Assembly: GCF_000346465.2 (NCBI RefSeq)
Contig: NC_034009.1
Coordinates: 40,000,370-40,064,369 of the forward strand
DNA from: Prunus persica
Taxonomy: Eukaryota > Streptophyta > Magnoliopsida > Rosales > Rosaceae
DNA: 64,000 nucleotides
Reading direction: 5' to 3'
Positions 1 to 10,985 of the stretch are shown piece after piece. The notes beneath the pieces are model-generated. The model ran no database searches, was not told the origin of the DNA, and worked only from the letters and a program-made list of their open reading frames with translations. Numbering within the stretch: the first letter of the stretch is position 1; the number at the start of each line of letters is the position of its first letter. The position numbers and the translations under genes are program-made.

Positions 1-218
1 AAATTTTAAAATTTCCTCCTTCGTTACAACTCGGAATTGGGCGTGCCACATGTCTACAAACTCATATCGACGAGCTCTAATGGTGCTACTTAATTCTCCA
101 AAATCTTTCCGAATCAAAAAATGACCAAAATACCCTTACCCAAAGGGTATATTCCTAAATTCATATTTAAATTAATTTAATAATTTAATTGAGTAAACAA
201 ATTAGGATCGGGGTGTTA
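1..218. repeat. 3' end of an LTR-like repeat, truncated by the window edge
   Basis: The sequence runs to the terminus GGGGTGTTACA and resembles the last ~200 bases of two other copies ending near 15282 and 17318. Shared landmarks are GTTACAACTC, a tract about a 'cacatgtctacaaactcat' type motif, AAATACCC and the final GGTGTTACA. Ending in CA after an AT-rich tract fits the 3' end of a plant LTR, but no gag-pol coding sequence is present, so the class is inferred. Confidence 0.5.
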
Positions 219-1378
219 CATAATTAAAATGAGTCACATGTGGTACTTAACTCTAAAAACTTATTTAGATTATATATCCATACTTATTTAAATGAGGTAA
301 ATAGTACGTTTACAGAGTTTAAGTGTAATAAATGAATAAAAACATGCCCAGAGGATTGATAAGTGATATCAATTCTTGAATATACAGAACGTAAAATAAA
401 AGAACACGTAGAAAATTATTTTATGTGGTAAAACCCCATCTCTAGGGAACATCCACGGGGCTTTTTAGTCCAAAACAAATCCATTATAGAACGAGGATTA
501 TAAGAAGTACTCACACACTTATCCTAGACACATTCTAGATAATGTTTATTGACTTCTTCGTAACTCAACTTCTGTCACGAGATGATCTTTCGACACTCCT
601 TATGTTGAACGCAATACTGGTCACGATTTCTTCAAGCTCCTAATAGAGTTCTTCCAACTCTCCTTGTATTGAATCTGACACTAGTCACGATCGATTCAAG
701 CTCATCGTAAAAAAACCGCCACAACGGTCTTGGTGCCCCCAACCGTACGAGTCACTGAACATGTAAATGAATACAATATGAATGATAAAAGTGTTTGATA
801 AATCACCAAGTTATGGAACACTTGATGATTTATCTTAAATAAAAACTCAGCTTTCCAAAGTTTATGAATTGAAAATATGATCGTTAAAGCTCTCTAAACA
901 AAGAAGATGAAGGTCTTATTCTATAGAATTTTTCTTTACAAGAAAGAAAACACGTTGAAAACCAAATCTTCAATTTCCAAGGCTTGACAGAAAATCACAA
1001 AAGTATCTTTCCTATTCTAGAGATTGGTCACATGTAGTCCAACCAATAGGAAATGAGATATTTAAGAAAGCAAGATTTTGATCAATATCAATATCAAATG
1101 AATTCTTATACGCCTAGTCAACTATTAAGGGTATCTTGACTCCTTGATATTGTGATATGATTGAAACATGATTTCCATGTTAGAAAATTAAGGGGATGTT
1201 AAAACATGAAAGTATTAGGAGAATCAAATTGATTTGGACCAAAATTGCCTAAAAAGAAAACACTCCTAAATAAACTTCAATTCACTTTTAAAAACAGTAA
1301 AACGTGATTAAATCGTTGTTTAAAACAATTCCCTAATAGACATGCATGATAATGACATCACTTACTCCTAAATCAAAT
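219..1378. other. intergenic, AT-rich, probable retroelement remnant
   Basis: No coding region can be supported. About 380-760 contains the phrase GGTAAAACCCCATCTCTAGG followed by a C-rich stretch, which looks like a decayed repeat, but I cannot assign it to a family. Confidence 0.3.
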
Positions 1379-1870
1379 TGTCACGTCCTGGACTCGGGGG
1401 TTGGTGGAAACCCCGCGCCCGGTGCGTGAGAAAATAAAAAGTAAAATAAAATAAAAAGAAAGCCGAAATAAGGGTTTAAAATAAACTTCTCTTATAAAAA
1501 TAACTCCAAAATCTTACAACTTTACAAGAAATAAATAAAGCTCTATCATTCTTATCTAATTCAGCCTCAACTGGTTTAGTCCTTGTCTTGCCCACTAATT
1601 CATCTGAAAAATTAAACAGGGTGAGGGATGAGCAAGTAAGGACATGAGACCTTGCCACAGTAGATTGATATAACTAAATATTATCATAAACATATAAATA
1701 TATAAGTATTATTATAATAGGATTCATAATAATTAATATAAAAGTATAACAACAATATTGACATATACGTACCAAGATAATTACATATATAAATATAACC
1801 AATATATATTTATATATATTTTAAAATACGGGTCTTTACGCAAATGCCTTTCGCGGGTCAAGCCACAAGT
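1379..1870 (+). repeat. probable 5' part of the same LTR family
   Basis: It begins TGTCACGTCCTGGACTCGGG and continues into sequence that looks like the start of the LTR-like repeats whose ends are seen at 218, 15282 and 17318. The start TG and the end CA of the other copies fit LTR termini. There is no internal coding region. The link to the other fragments is inferred from termini only. Confidence 0.35.
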
Positions 1871-2650
1871 CTATGTTTTGGAGATTGCTGAGCTGCATCA
1901 ATCCTGCCAATGTCAATTCTGCCCCTAGGCTCTCTCAAAGCAAGTTTAAAACCTATGCTAACATATACTAGAGTTTATGCTGTATCTAGAAAATGCCAAC
2001 ACTAATTTCGTAACACGTAGAAATTGTTAGAGATGGAAGTTTTTATCATTTTTTCTTCCAGTCTCTCCACCACTCACTAATACAGATTACTCATGTGATG
2101 AGTTTACAAACCTATTTCTCTACTCTCGCAAAGACTATACTTCTTCTCAAAAGACTAGATCACTTTACCTATATCTCTGTGAAATGTAAAAAGTTGAAAC
2201 TTTAATGTCAAACCTCGACAAAGTGTTCTACTTTACAAACTTCTTGTATCTACCAATTTCTACTAAAATTAATTTCTCTACGGTGCTCAGATTCATCATA
2301 TGTGTGTCCTTAATTTTAGTTGAAATTGGAAGTTTCCATCATTTTTGCTTTAAGTCACTCTTCTGAAGGAAGTTTAGGTTCCACCCCATAATTCAAAATG
2401 TCAGGTTGACTTAAACAATGTAATTATGTAGGAGTACTATGACCTTTTATAGCATTTTTAGTTTGAATTTGGGTTTTATACATAGATTTCGAAATTAATA
2501 GGTTGATGTCTAGGAAATAGAAATTGTAAGGGCCTATATTAGACTAGCCCTCTTAAAAAAAATATTGATTAATGAATATTTGTTCTTCTTATTGTTTTGA
2601 AGTAGTGGTGGGAGGCAGACCAACAAAAAAAATATAGTGAAGGCTTATAA
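1871..2650. other. intergenic, no gene seen
   Basis: AT-rich DNA with no supported ORF. Near 2595-2640 the motif GTGGGAGGCAGACCAAC recurs near 23485-23515, beside the duplicated blocks of the DUF247 region, so this is part of the local repeat background. Confidence 0.4.
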
Positions 2651-3064
2651 GAGCATTTACAATCATGCTCCCTATTTTTCAGTTAAAATTTAGCTGAAAA
2701 TAGAAAAAAGTTATTATAGGAGCTCTTTATAAAATTTGAACTCCAATCATACTCCCTAGTTTAGGGAGTCATAAATACTATAGTTATTTTTTAATTCAAT
2801 TTGATTTTGGTTAATCTCTATAAATAAATGAAAATATGATAAAATAGTTAGCATTAATTAAAAGTTTAAACTATGCATAAAACAAAGAAACATTAAATTA
2901 TAGAGAGCCACTATAAGTCATTTCTCTCTCCTCAGATTTATGAGCTCCTAGAGGTCTCCTTATTTTAGGAGGTGGATAAGGAGTGTGATTGGAGTTGTAT
3001 TTCTTCAATTTCCTCCCTAAAATTTGTCTAAGGATGTGGTTTATGGAGCCCATTGTGAATGCTC
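2651..3064 (+). mobile_element. PIF/Harbinger (Tourist-like) MITE
   Basis: A 414-bp AT-rich non-coding element. The left end GAGCATTTACAAT pairs with the right end ATTGTGAATGCTC as terminal inverted repeats, and the TIR continues imperfectly towards CTCC / GGAG. The element is flanked by TAA on both sides (2648-2650 and 3065-3067), which matches the 3-bp target duplication of PIF/Harbinger elements. A related copy lies in opposite orientation at about 3147-3477. Confidence 0.65.
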
Positions 3065-3146
3065 TAACTCTGGTAAAACATGAGTGACATGAACAACATA
3101 TGTTACGTCGTAGTGAAGATTTTTGGGTTTCTATAATTGGTTAAGT

Positions 3147-3477
3147 AGCATCCACAATGAGTTTCCTAAATCATCTCCTTAGACCAATTTTTAGGGGAGG
3201 GAATTGGGAAAAAGTACAACTCCCACCCATGCTCCCTATCCACCAACTAAAATAGGGAGACCTCTAGGAGCTCCTAAATCTGATGAGAGAGAAAAGACTC
3301 TTAGTGACTCTCTATAATTTAAAATTACTTTATTTTATGCATATTTTGAACTTTTAATTAAATCAAATTATTATTTTTATATTATTTTGTATACAAATAG
3401 ACTAATTATATTAAATTAAAAAATAATTAAAGTATTTATGACTCTTTAAATTAGAGAGCATAATTGTAGATCATCTT
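3147..3477 (-). mobile_element. second, inverted copy of the PIF/Harbinger-like MITE
   Basis: The reverse complement aligns well with 2651-3064: the AGCTCCTAGAGGTCTCC core, the GGGAGTTGTA motif and the terminal CATTGTGGATGCT are shared. The distal end near 3477 is decayed and I could not define a target duplication. With the first copy it makes a long inverted repeat around an ~80-bp spacer. Confidence 0.55.
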
Positions 3478-3696
3478 ATATACCTTAATTTGAAGATTCT
3501 TTATTTGGGTTTCTTTCAACACTTATCACCTTAGCCACACCACCTACACCAAATTGACGTCTGCAAGCTTTCGTAATCTAACAAGGAAGGGGAGGCTGCG
3601 CAATACTTATCACCTTAGCCACACCAACACCACAAGACCAATATGTGTAGTCCAGGAGGCTTTCCCATTTTAATATATATTATCAAATAAAATAAA

Positions 3697-5788
3697 AATC
3701 AATCTATTATCATATATATTATAAAATAAAGATTATTGCTCCATCCTCCATGCACTTGCATGCCCTCTTACAAAGTGTGAAGTAGATTTTGTGTGCTCCA
3801 AGTCATTGACTAGAGCTATAACATGGTTAGCTGGATTTATAAGATCTTTTTTTTTTTGGGAATTTTCTGAACCAAGGAAAATCAAGTAAAATTAATAAAG
3901 CATAAATTAGAAAGGGAAAGTATCTAGAGGATGCATTGTAGGATTGCACATGCCAATAATTGTACCCTCTAAATATATAGGGAAATATTTTTTTTGTTTT
4001 CATGACATGTGGTCCTAAAATTATTGTTCCTAGCGGGCTCTCCATCCCCTCTCAATTGAAAACCAATGGTGTAAATCTTCAATCCTGAATAATGCACCTA
4101 AAACTCAAGTGTCCCAGGCCAATTATTGCTCTCATACTACTTGTTGTAATAAACATCCACCCATTCTCAAGGAAAGATAACTATCGATATTATCTCAAAT
4201 TTAACCACTTAACTTTATTATGATTAACTATGTATCTTATGGACCAATCCAGCTGTGAGGTTTTATACCCAATTAGATCGACCAATACAGAGGTCACACG
4301 TGGATTGAAAAGCGTCATCGGTAGGGGAGTGTTCGACACCTTTTACTGCCGAGCGCAACACAAGACCCCTTACCAGGAACTTACCTGCTAAGACACGTGG
4401 AGACCCCACATGTAATATCAACAGTCCCACATCGAAATTTAACACAACATGCACACACCTCAAGACTTATAAAAGTGGGCACAAGTCCCAAAAATAGGGG
4501 AACTTGGTCTTTTGGCAATTCAGCCATTACTTTATCCATATTATTATACACTCCGTACTTATTCTAATTTCAGCATTGGAGAGCCCTCAGCCCAAGGAAT
4601 TACCAAGCATTCTCCATCTTGCAAATTAATTGCTCTACCGAAGCCCAGAAGGAGCCAAAGGCCAAGATAGCACTAAGTTGAACCCAAAAATGTTAAACTA
4701 TTTTTTAGCATTAACAATATATATAGATTTTTAAAAAAAAAAAATCAATCTATTATCATATATATTATAAAATAAATATTATTGCTCCATCCTCCATACA
4801 CTTGCATGCCCTCTTACAAAGTGTGAAGTAGATTTTGTGTGCTCCAAGTCATTGACTAGAGCTATAACATGGTTAGCTGGATTTATAAGATCTTTTTTTT
4901 TTTGGGAATTTTCTGAACCAAGGAAAATCAAGTAAAATTAATAAAGCATAAATTAGAAAGGGAAAGTATCTAGAGGATGCATTGTAGGATTGCACATGCC
5001 AATAATTGTACCCTCTAAATATATAGGGAAATATTTTTTTTGTTTTCATGACATGTGGTCCTAAAATTATTGTTCCTAGCGGGCTCTCCATCCCCTCTCA
5101 ATTGAAAACCAATGGTGTAAATCTTCAATCCTGAATAATGCACCTAAAACTCAAGTGTCCCAGGCCAATTATTGCTCTCATACTACTTGTTGTAATAAAC
5201 ATCCACCCATTCTCAAGGAAAGATAACTATCGATATTATCTCAAATTTAACCACTTAACTTTATTATGATTAACTATGTATCTTATGGACCAATCCAGCT
5301 GTGAGGTTTTATACCCAATTAGATCGACCAATACAGAGGTCACACGTGGATTGAAAAGCGTCATCGGTAGGGGAGTGTTCGACACCTTTTACTGCCGAGC
5401 GCAACACAAGACCCCTTACCAGGAACTTACCTGCTAAGACACGTGGAGACCCCACATGTAATATCAACAGTCCCACATCGAAATTTAACACAACATGCAC
5501 ACACCTCAAGACTTATAAAAGTGGGCACAAGTCCCAAAAATAGGGGAACTTGGTCTTTTGGCAATTCAGCCATTACTTTATCCATATTATTATACACTCC
5601 GTACTTATTCTAATTTCAGCATTGGAGAGCCCTCAGCCCAAGGAATTACCAAGCATTCTCCATCTTGCAAATTAATTGCTCTACCGAAGCCCAGAAGGAG
5701 CCAAAGGCCAAGATAGCACTAAGTTGAACCCAAAAATGTTAAACTATTTTTTAGCATTAACAATATATATAGATTTTTAAAAAAAAAA
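3697..5788. repeat. tandem duplication, 2 x 1046 bp
   Basis: Units 3697-4742 and 4743-5788 are almost identical; chance ORFs at 3827 and 4873 and at 4263 and 5309 translate identically at an offset of exactly 1046. I saw only scattered single-base differences, for example AAAGATTATTG against AAATATTATTG near the unit start. Each unit carries a TATA-like CTTATAAAAG stretch (near 4467 and 5513). No protein-coding gene is supported. A third, diverged and internally deleted copy follows at 5789 and leads into the BURP gene. Confidence 0.85.
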
Positions 5789-6170
5789 AATCAATCTATT
5801 ATCATATATATTATAAAATAAATATTATTGCTCCATCCTCCATACACTTGCATGCCCTCTTACAAAGTGTGAAGTAGATTTTTTGTGCTCCAAGTCATTG
5901 ACTATGGTTGAAACATGGTTAGTTGGATTTATAAGATCTTTTGTTTTCTGGGAATCTTCTGAACCGCGGAAAATCAAGTCAAATTAATAAAGCAGAAACT
6001 GTACCCTTTAATTATATATGGACATATGTTTTTTTGTTTTCAAGTCTTAGATGACATGGGGACCTAAAATTATTGCTCCCAGTGGGCTCTCGACCCCTTT
6101 CAAATTTAAGTGGTCCATTATTATTAACCACATATTTTATGGACCATCCAGCTGTGGGGTTTTATCTCAA
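5789..6170 (+). promoter_or_regulatory. diverged third repeat copy forming the BURP upstream region
   Basis: It starts like the two 1046-bp units (ATCAATCTATTATCATATAT) but has many substitutions and a deletion, and rejoins them at GGACCATCCAGCTGTG. It ends just upstream of the TATA box of the BURP gene, so the duplicated DNA is probably derived from this gene's promoter or 5' flank. Regulatory function is inferred from position. Confidence 0.5.
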
Positions 6171-6246
6171 AAACCTTCGGTACATTTCTCCCACATGCCA
6201 CAATTGTATATTCACAATTACTTCTGGGTACCCCTCATCATTCGTC

Positions 6247-6253
6247 TATAAAA
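6247..6253 (+). promoter_or_regulatory. TATA box of the BURP gene
   Basis: TATAAAA lies 98 bases upstream of the ATG at 6345, a normal distance for a plant gene with a short 5' leader. Confidence 0.6.
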
Positions 6254-6344
6254 TGGTGAAGCCAGTTGCTCTGTTACCATAAGAGCCAGCTCCGACGTTC
6301 TTTAATTTCTTGCTACTTCTGTTGCCAAGTTAATTTCAGTCCTA

Positions 6345-8247
6345 ATGGGGTTTCATCTCCCACTCATCGTTGCTATTCTCAGTGTAAGCTCTGCAATTTG
6401 ATTAACTTTTCCATTCTCTCTCATTGTACTCTATATAAACGAAAGTTTTGTGTTCTTATAATTCTCTCCGATTTATTTAGTACGTACTTAAGTGTCGTCC
6501 ACTAATTAATTACACTTTGTGAGATTTGATTTTAATTAGAGTTGGAATTAATGTTGCAGCTAGCAGCGGTTGCACTGGCAAACAATGCTGCTCAACCAGC
6601 ACCTCAACTTTACTGGAACTCCGTCCTGCCAAACACACAGATGCCAAGATCTATCAGTGAACTTCTGCATCCTGGTTTGTATTTGAGCACTTTAGAATCT
6701 TAGATATCTCTTCTACCTGCCATTTTACTAAAATATGTTCGACCACATATTTATCAGTTAAATACTGTCATTACAAGAATGACACTTATTTTCCAATATA
6801 ATTTGCAGACTCCACAAATGAAGAAAAGAGCAAACCTGAAAATATCCCATTGGCACGTTCAGGTTACAGTCGAAAAAGGTATGGAGGAGGTCCTCCTCCA
6901 TCTGACGAGGGCAAACCTGAAAGTATCCCATTGAGAAATTCAGGTTACCAACGAAAAAATTATGGAGGACGTCCTCCTCCATCTGACGAGGGCAAACCTG
7001 AAAGTATCCCATTGAGAAATTCAGGTTACCAACGAAAAAATTATGGAGGACGTCCTCCTCCATCTGACGAGGGCAAACCTGAAAGTATCCCATTGAGAAA
7101 TTCAGGTTACCAACGAAAAAATTATGGAGGACGTCCTCCTCCATCTGACGAGGGCAAACCTGAAAGTATCCCATTGAGAAATTCAGGTTACCAACGAAAA
7201 AATTATGGAGGACGTCCTCCTCCATCTGACGAGGGCAAACCTGAAAGTATCCCATTGAGAAATTCAGGTTACCAACGAAAAAATTATGGAGGACGTCCTC
7301 CTCCATCTGACGAGGAAAAACCTGAAAGTATCCCATTGAGAAATTCAGGTTACCAACGAAAAAATTATGGAGGACGTCCTCCTCCATCTGACGAGGGCAA
7401 ACCTGAAAGTATCCCATTGAGAAATTCAGGTTACCAACGAAAAAATTATGGAGGACGTCCTCCTCCATCTGACGAGGGCAAACCTGAAAGTGTCCCATTG
7501 AGAAATTCAGGTTACCAACGAAAAAATTATGGAGGACGTCCTCCTCCATCTGACAGTCAACTACTCCATTATAGAGACTTAGCTATTTTCTTCTTCGAGA
7601 AGGACATGCGCCCTGGCTCAACAATGCAGTTCCAATTCCCTAGAAATTCAAACACGGCTACTTTCCTGCCACGCGAAAGTGCTCAATCAATCCCCTTCTC
7701 CTCTAACAAACTATCAGAAATTTTCAACCATTTTTCAGTGAAGCCGACATCTGTGGAAGCCAAAACAATTAAGCAAACAATCGAAGAGTGTGAAGCTCCA
7801 GGCCTTAAGGGAGAGGAAAAATATTGCGCCACATCTTTAGAATCAATGGTTGATTTTAGCACTTCGAAGCTTGGAACAAGAAACGTTGAAGCAATCTCGA
7901 CGGAGGTATTGGAAGAAGGAGCCACCAAGTACATGCACAACTATACAACAATGCCGGGACTGAAGAAGTTGGCAGGTGACAAAGTCGTTGTGTGTCATAA
8001 GGAGAACTATCCCTATGCTGTGTTTTTCTGCCATGCAATAAAACAAACAGAAGCTTATGTTCTCACCCTGAAAGCCGATGATGGGATGAAGGTTAAAGCA
8101 GTAACCATCTGCCATCTAGACACATCAGAATGGGATCCAGAGCATTTGTCCTTCCAAATCCTCAACGTTAAGCCCGGAACCACTCCCATCTGCCATTTCA
8201 TTTCCACTGATGCTATTGCCTGGGTTCCGAACCACAAATCTGCATGA
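6345..8247 (+). CDS. BURP-domain protein, RD22-like, with expanded tandem repeats
   Basis: Exons 6345-6383, 6560-6674 and 6809-8247 join in frame to 530 codons. Residues 1-21 look like a secretory signal peptide. Exon 2 encodes the family motif around YWNSVLPNTQMP. Residues 59-300 are nine 27-residue repeats with the core GYQRKNYGGRPPPSDEGKP. Residues ~309-526 are the BURP domain: it opens with FFFEKDMRPG and carries four Cys-His pairs spaced CH-X10-CH-X25-CH-X25-CH, the textbook pattern. RD22-type BURP proteins are apoplastic, are often induced by drought or ABA, and affect cell-wall properties; that role is family knowledge. The repeat differs from the classic RD22 TxV repeat, so the subfamily label is tentative. 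Start choice: the first ATG after the TATA box, giving a clean signal peptide. The gene is intact. Confidence 0.93.
6829..7554 (+). repeat. coding minisatellite, 9 x 81 bp
   Basis: Unit starts at 6829, 6910, 6991, 7072, 7153, 7234, 7315, 7396 and 7477. Unit 1 is diverged; the last eight are nearly identical, differing for example by GGC to GAA at 7315 and one ATC to GTC in the last unit. The last unit ends in SDS instead of SDEG. The period is a multiple of three, so copy changes keep the frame. Confidence 0.95.
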
Positions 8248-8397
8248 TCATCACTTAGCACTGTACGTATAATAAGCTTGGTCGGGTTGCACCCTAGGCC
8301 TGCATAATTATCTCCCTACTTATTTCTGCCTCTTCATCATGTGGTGTAAGATATATGGTGAGATGAAGTAACTATGTAGACTTCAACTTGTACTCAT

Positions 8398-8403
8398 AAT
8401 AAA
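8398..8403 (+). terminator. poly(A) signal of the BURP gene
   Basis: AATAAA lies 151 bases after the stop codon in AT/GT-rich sequence, suitable as the plant near-upstream element. Confidence 0.4.
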
Positions 8404-9214
8404 GCATGCTGTTGGGGGGTTCTACTTAATTTCGTTCTCTCCAATGTTTGAGTGTTGAATTGTTACGTTGGAATAGGCTGCTAATGCATGTAGTTAGAGA
8501 AGCCTTCATTTATATCATAGTCCTCAAACTATCAAGAATTAATCCAGAAACAAACCAAGACGCAAAACAACATATTTTCCATGCTCTGTCTGTAACACCA
8601 AAGCAAACTTCCTTTATCACATCATTTAAAGGATCAAATTCCAGTACTAATCAAATCCCAAGGGCGAAACCAAGAATTTTTCAACGAGTGGGCTAGCTAA
8701 AGTTATTAGCTTAAAATTTAATGATTTTTTCTTTTTTTTGGAACTTCCAATTTCTCTAGTCTTTCTAGAAATAAAAGTAAACATTAAATCATATCAACCA
8801 AGCTAGTCCATAGCTCCATAGACTAATTTTCAAAAAGTTTTAACATAAACCAAATAGGGTTTAACACCATAATGGATTAAACATCTAAGACTTTTTACCT
8901 AGATTGACCTTAGGTTTCTTCATGCATTCATATCATACATGAAAAGTTGTTTTATGTAAAAATATTGACTAAGTATGAAAAATGGGTTTTCGAAATAATC
9001 ATTTTCTCAAGATAATTTTTGATGGCTTTTATTCCTCACACGTCAAATAAGAAAACTTGATTTTATGATATTTTAGTATGAAGTACATATTGACTTAATG
9101 AGCCATCATTTTTAGCCTAAATTGTATTTTGCACTAAAACTGATTTTTCATATTTTGATTTTGTGGCAATTTGATTTTCTAGTATTTTTATTTGAATCCA
9201 AATGGGGGGTATTT
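8404..9214. other. intergenic, no gene seen
   Basis: AT-rich sequence downstream of the BURP gene. The ORF at 8448-8696 has no recognisable domain and is treated as chance. Confidence 0.5.
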
Positions 9215-9316
9215 CCTTATTTCCATTTTCAACGTTTAAGTAAATGTAGTAATATAAAAATAAATAAAAGTAAAATGACAAAGACATTTACTTAAACGTT
9301 GAAAATGGAAATAAGG
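9215..9316. repeat. perfect 32-bp inverted repeat with 38-bp loop
   Basis: Arms 9215-9246 and 9285-9316 are exact reverse complements (left arm begins CCTTATTTCCATTTTCAACG). The right arm overlaps the start of the 144-bp tandem duplication that follows. Confidence 0.85.
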
Positions 9317-9583
9317 TAATCTGTACAGTGCCACTGACTGGGCTAATATTGAAAATAAGTTAAATATATAGGTTTTATTTATTTATTTTCTTAAAAAACC
9401 ATACTAGGCTACAGCCCACTGTAGCCCTAAATTTGTCCATTGGATATATATGAAATAAGGTAATCTGTACAGTGCCACTGAATGTGCTAATATTGAAAAT
9501 AAGTTAAATATATAGGTTTTATTTATTTATTTTCTTAAAAAACCATACTAGTACAGCCCACTGTAGCCCTAAATTTGTCCATT

Positions 9584-9593
<10 letters not shown>
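9308..9593. repeat. tandem duplication, 2 x ~144 bp
   Basis: Unit 1 is 9308-9451 and unit 2 starts at 9452. Both begin GAAATAAGGTAATCTGTACA and end at TGTCCATTGGATATATAT. They differ by a few bases (GACTGGGC against GAATGTGC; CTAGGCTACAG against CTAGTACAG). Confidence 0.85.
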
Positions 9594-9616
<23 letters not shown>

Positions 9617-9620
<4 letters not shown>

Positions 9621-10017
9621 GAGCTTCCATTGAGGGATCCCTCAAATAAGCTTATTTGAGGGACACCCCTTGTAGGGCCCACTGCAGATTGTATTTCACT
9701 AATCCAAACCATCTATTTTTTAGATACTCATTCAAAGATCATCTCTATAAAAATTCACTTGAATCCGATATCATTTGATCATTCAATTGAGTTCTTGAAA
9801 TTTTAGTACTTTCTTGAAGCACCGTGTTCATTGATTTTGTAGGACACAATTAGATATCAAAACTGTTTCCGATTTGTCTAATTTTTTGTAAGGATCATCT
9901 ATGAATGAAGACCTAAAAAATAGATTGTTTGGATCGTTGAAAAAAAATTTATAGGGTACCCTAAAGGGCGTCCCTCAAATAAAATTATTTGAGGGATCCC
10001 TCAATAGAAGGGGACTG
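9617..10017. mobile_element. non-autonomous TIR element inserted in a TA repeat
   Basis: The ~401-bp element has imperfect TIRs of about 50 bp, both containing the palindrome TTGAGGGATCCCTCAA followed by an AAATAA...TTATTTGAGGG motif. Subterminal sequences (TCTATTTTTTAG and CTAAAAAATAGA) are also inverted, so most of it can fold back. It is flanked by TATATATA on both sides and ends CAG...CTG. The related sequence at 11410-11507 has the same flanks joined without the element. The superfamily is not certain; no transposase is encoded. Confidence 0.75.
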
Positions 10018-10105
10018 TATATATATATATATGTCACTTTTTATTTTTTGATAGAGATATAAATGTTGAGAAAATTAGAGTACACAACTCTAATATAGAC
10101 TTGTT
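10018..10105. repeat. direct repeat of 11423-11507
   Basis: ATGTCACTTTTTATTTTTT through GAGTACACAACTCTAATAT is shared almost exactly with 11430-11507. Together with the upstream GTCCATTGGATATATAT it marks a duplicated segment whose 9.6-kb copy was later split by the MITE. Confidence 0.8.
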
Positions 10106-10431
10106 GGAGACAAAACAAGTAAACAAATTACAACAAGACAACTCTCAGAGAAAAGACAAACTCTTACAATCACTCTCTCACTTCTAGAGACAAACTCTCA
10201 CACTTCTCACAAGGACTACTTAACTCTATAGCTTGTTGCATATAGCATATGCAAACACGATTAGAATTTCTACTCACTAGACCTTCTAAACAAACAAACA
10301 AATAAAACAAGCATATTAATTGCTTTAATCACTCTACTAACATCAAGACAGCACACTTAGTTTACTAACAGATGATACAGAAAGGAAAAAAAAAAGGACC
10401 AATAGGGAGAAAATGGTGAACTAAGAAGAGA

Positions 10432-10985
10432 CTAATACTTCTGGTTCTTAGAAGGCATAACAGAAATAATAGAGCACACTGCTTGAATGCAAGTCAGTAT
10501 TAGGGGCAAAACAGCTGCAATGACAGAAATAGTTGCCCAAGGTGTATTGAAATAATCTTGCGTCAAATTTGCCTTCCATTTGTTCCAGCGAGTTCCGCAG
10601 TGGGAGTTCAGCTGTCTAACAACAGTAGCAAACAAAATAAAAGTCATTGCTACTGATCGTAACCCCTTTTCCAAGCTTATTAATCAAAGTAGACACCTCA
10701 CCGTTGTCACCAAGCCAATTTTCAACAATGTCATACTTAACAAGCAACTCCACATCCTTCGGGTGGTTCACAAAACGATCCATGAGACTAACATAATCAC
10801 TTATGTACGTCTCCTCGTAGTGGCATTGTTCAAATGCGATGAGATTTCTAATTAATACCTCTGTATGATCGCTTATTTTCAATCTTGGAATTTCAAGAGT
10901 CCGGTCAGCAAATCTAATAAGGTATTCATTGATCGCTCATTCAACTTGACCCCTGCCCTGTGTAGCTCTGTGATGCTGGGTGTGT
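10432..10985 (-). pseudogene. DUF247 (UPF0481) pseudogene, C-terminal part only
   Basis: On the minus strand the DNA encodes the end of a DUF247 protein in broken frames: the GVKLNE stretch, then IRFADRTLEIPRLKISD, then IAFEQCHYEETYISDYVSLM, and finally YFNTPWATISVIAAV with the C-terminal membrane segment ending CSIISV. These match residues ~290-459 of the intact gene at 29166-30545. At least two frameshifts are needed (near 10918 and near 10640), and everything N-terminal of about 10985 is missing. No function is expected. Confidence 0.85.

Noticed and set aside
3827..5509. Identical 72- and 66-codon ORF pairs on the minus strand
   Set aside because: They are duplicated because the DNA is duplicated (offset 1046); neither has a domain, and the third copy does not preserve them.
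6758..7549. 263-codon ORF on the minus strand with repeated MEEDVLHNFFVGNLNFSMGY
   Set aside because: It is the reverse of the 81-bp BURP repeat; the period is divisible by three, so an open antisense frame is copied with it. The sense frame has splice sites and a BURP domain.
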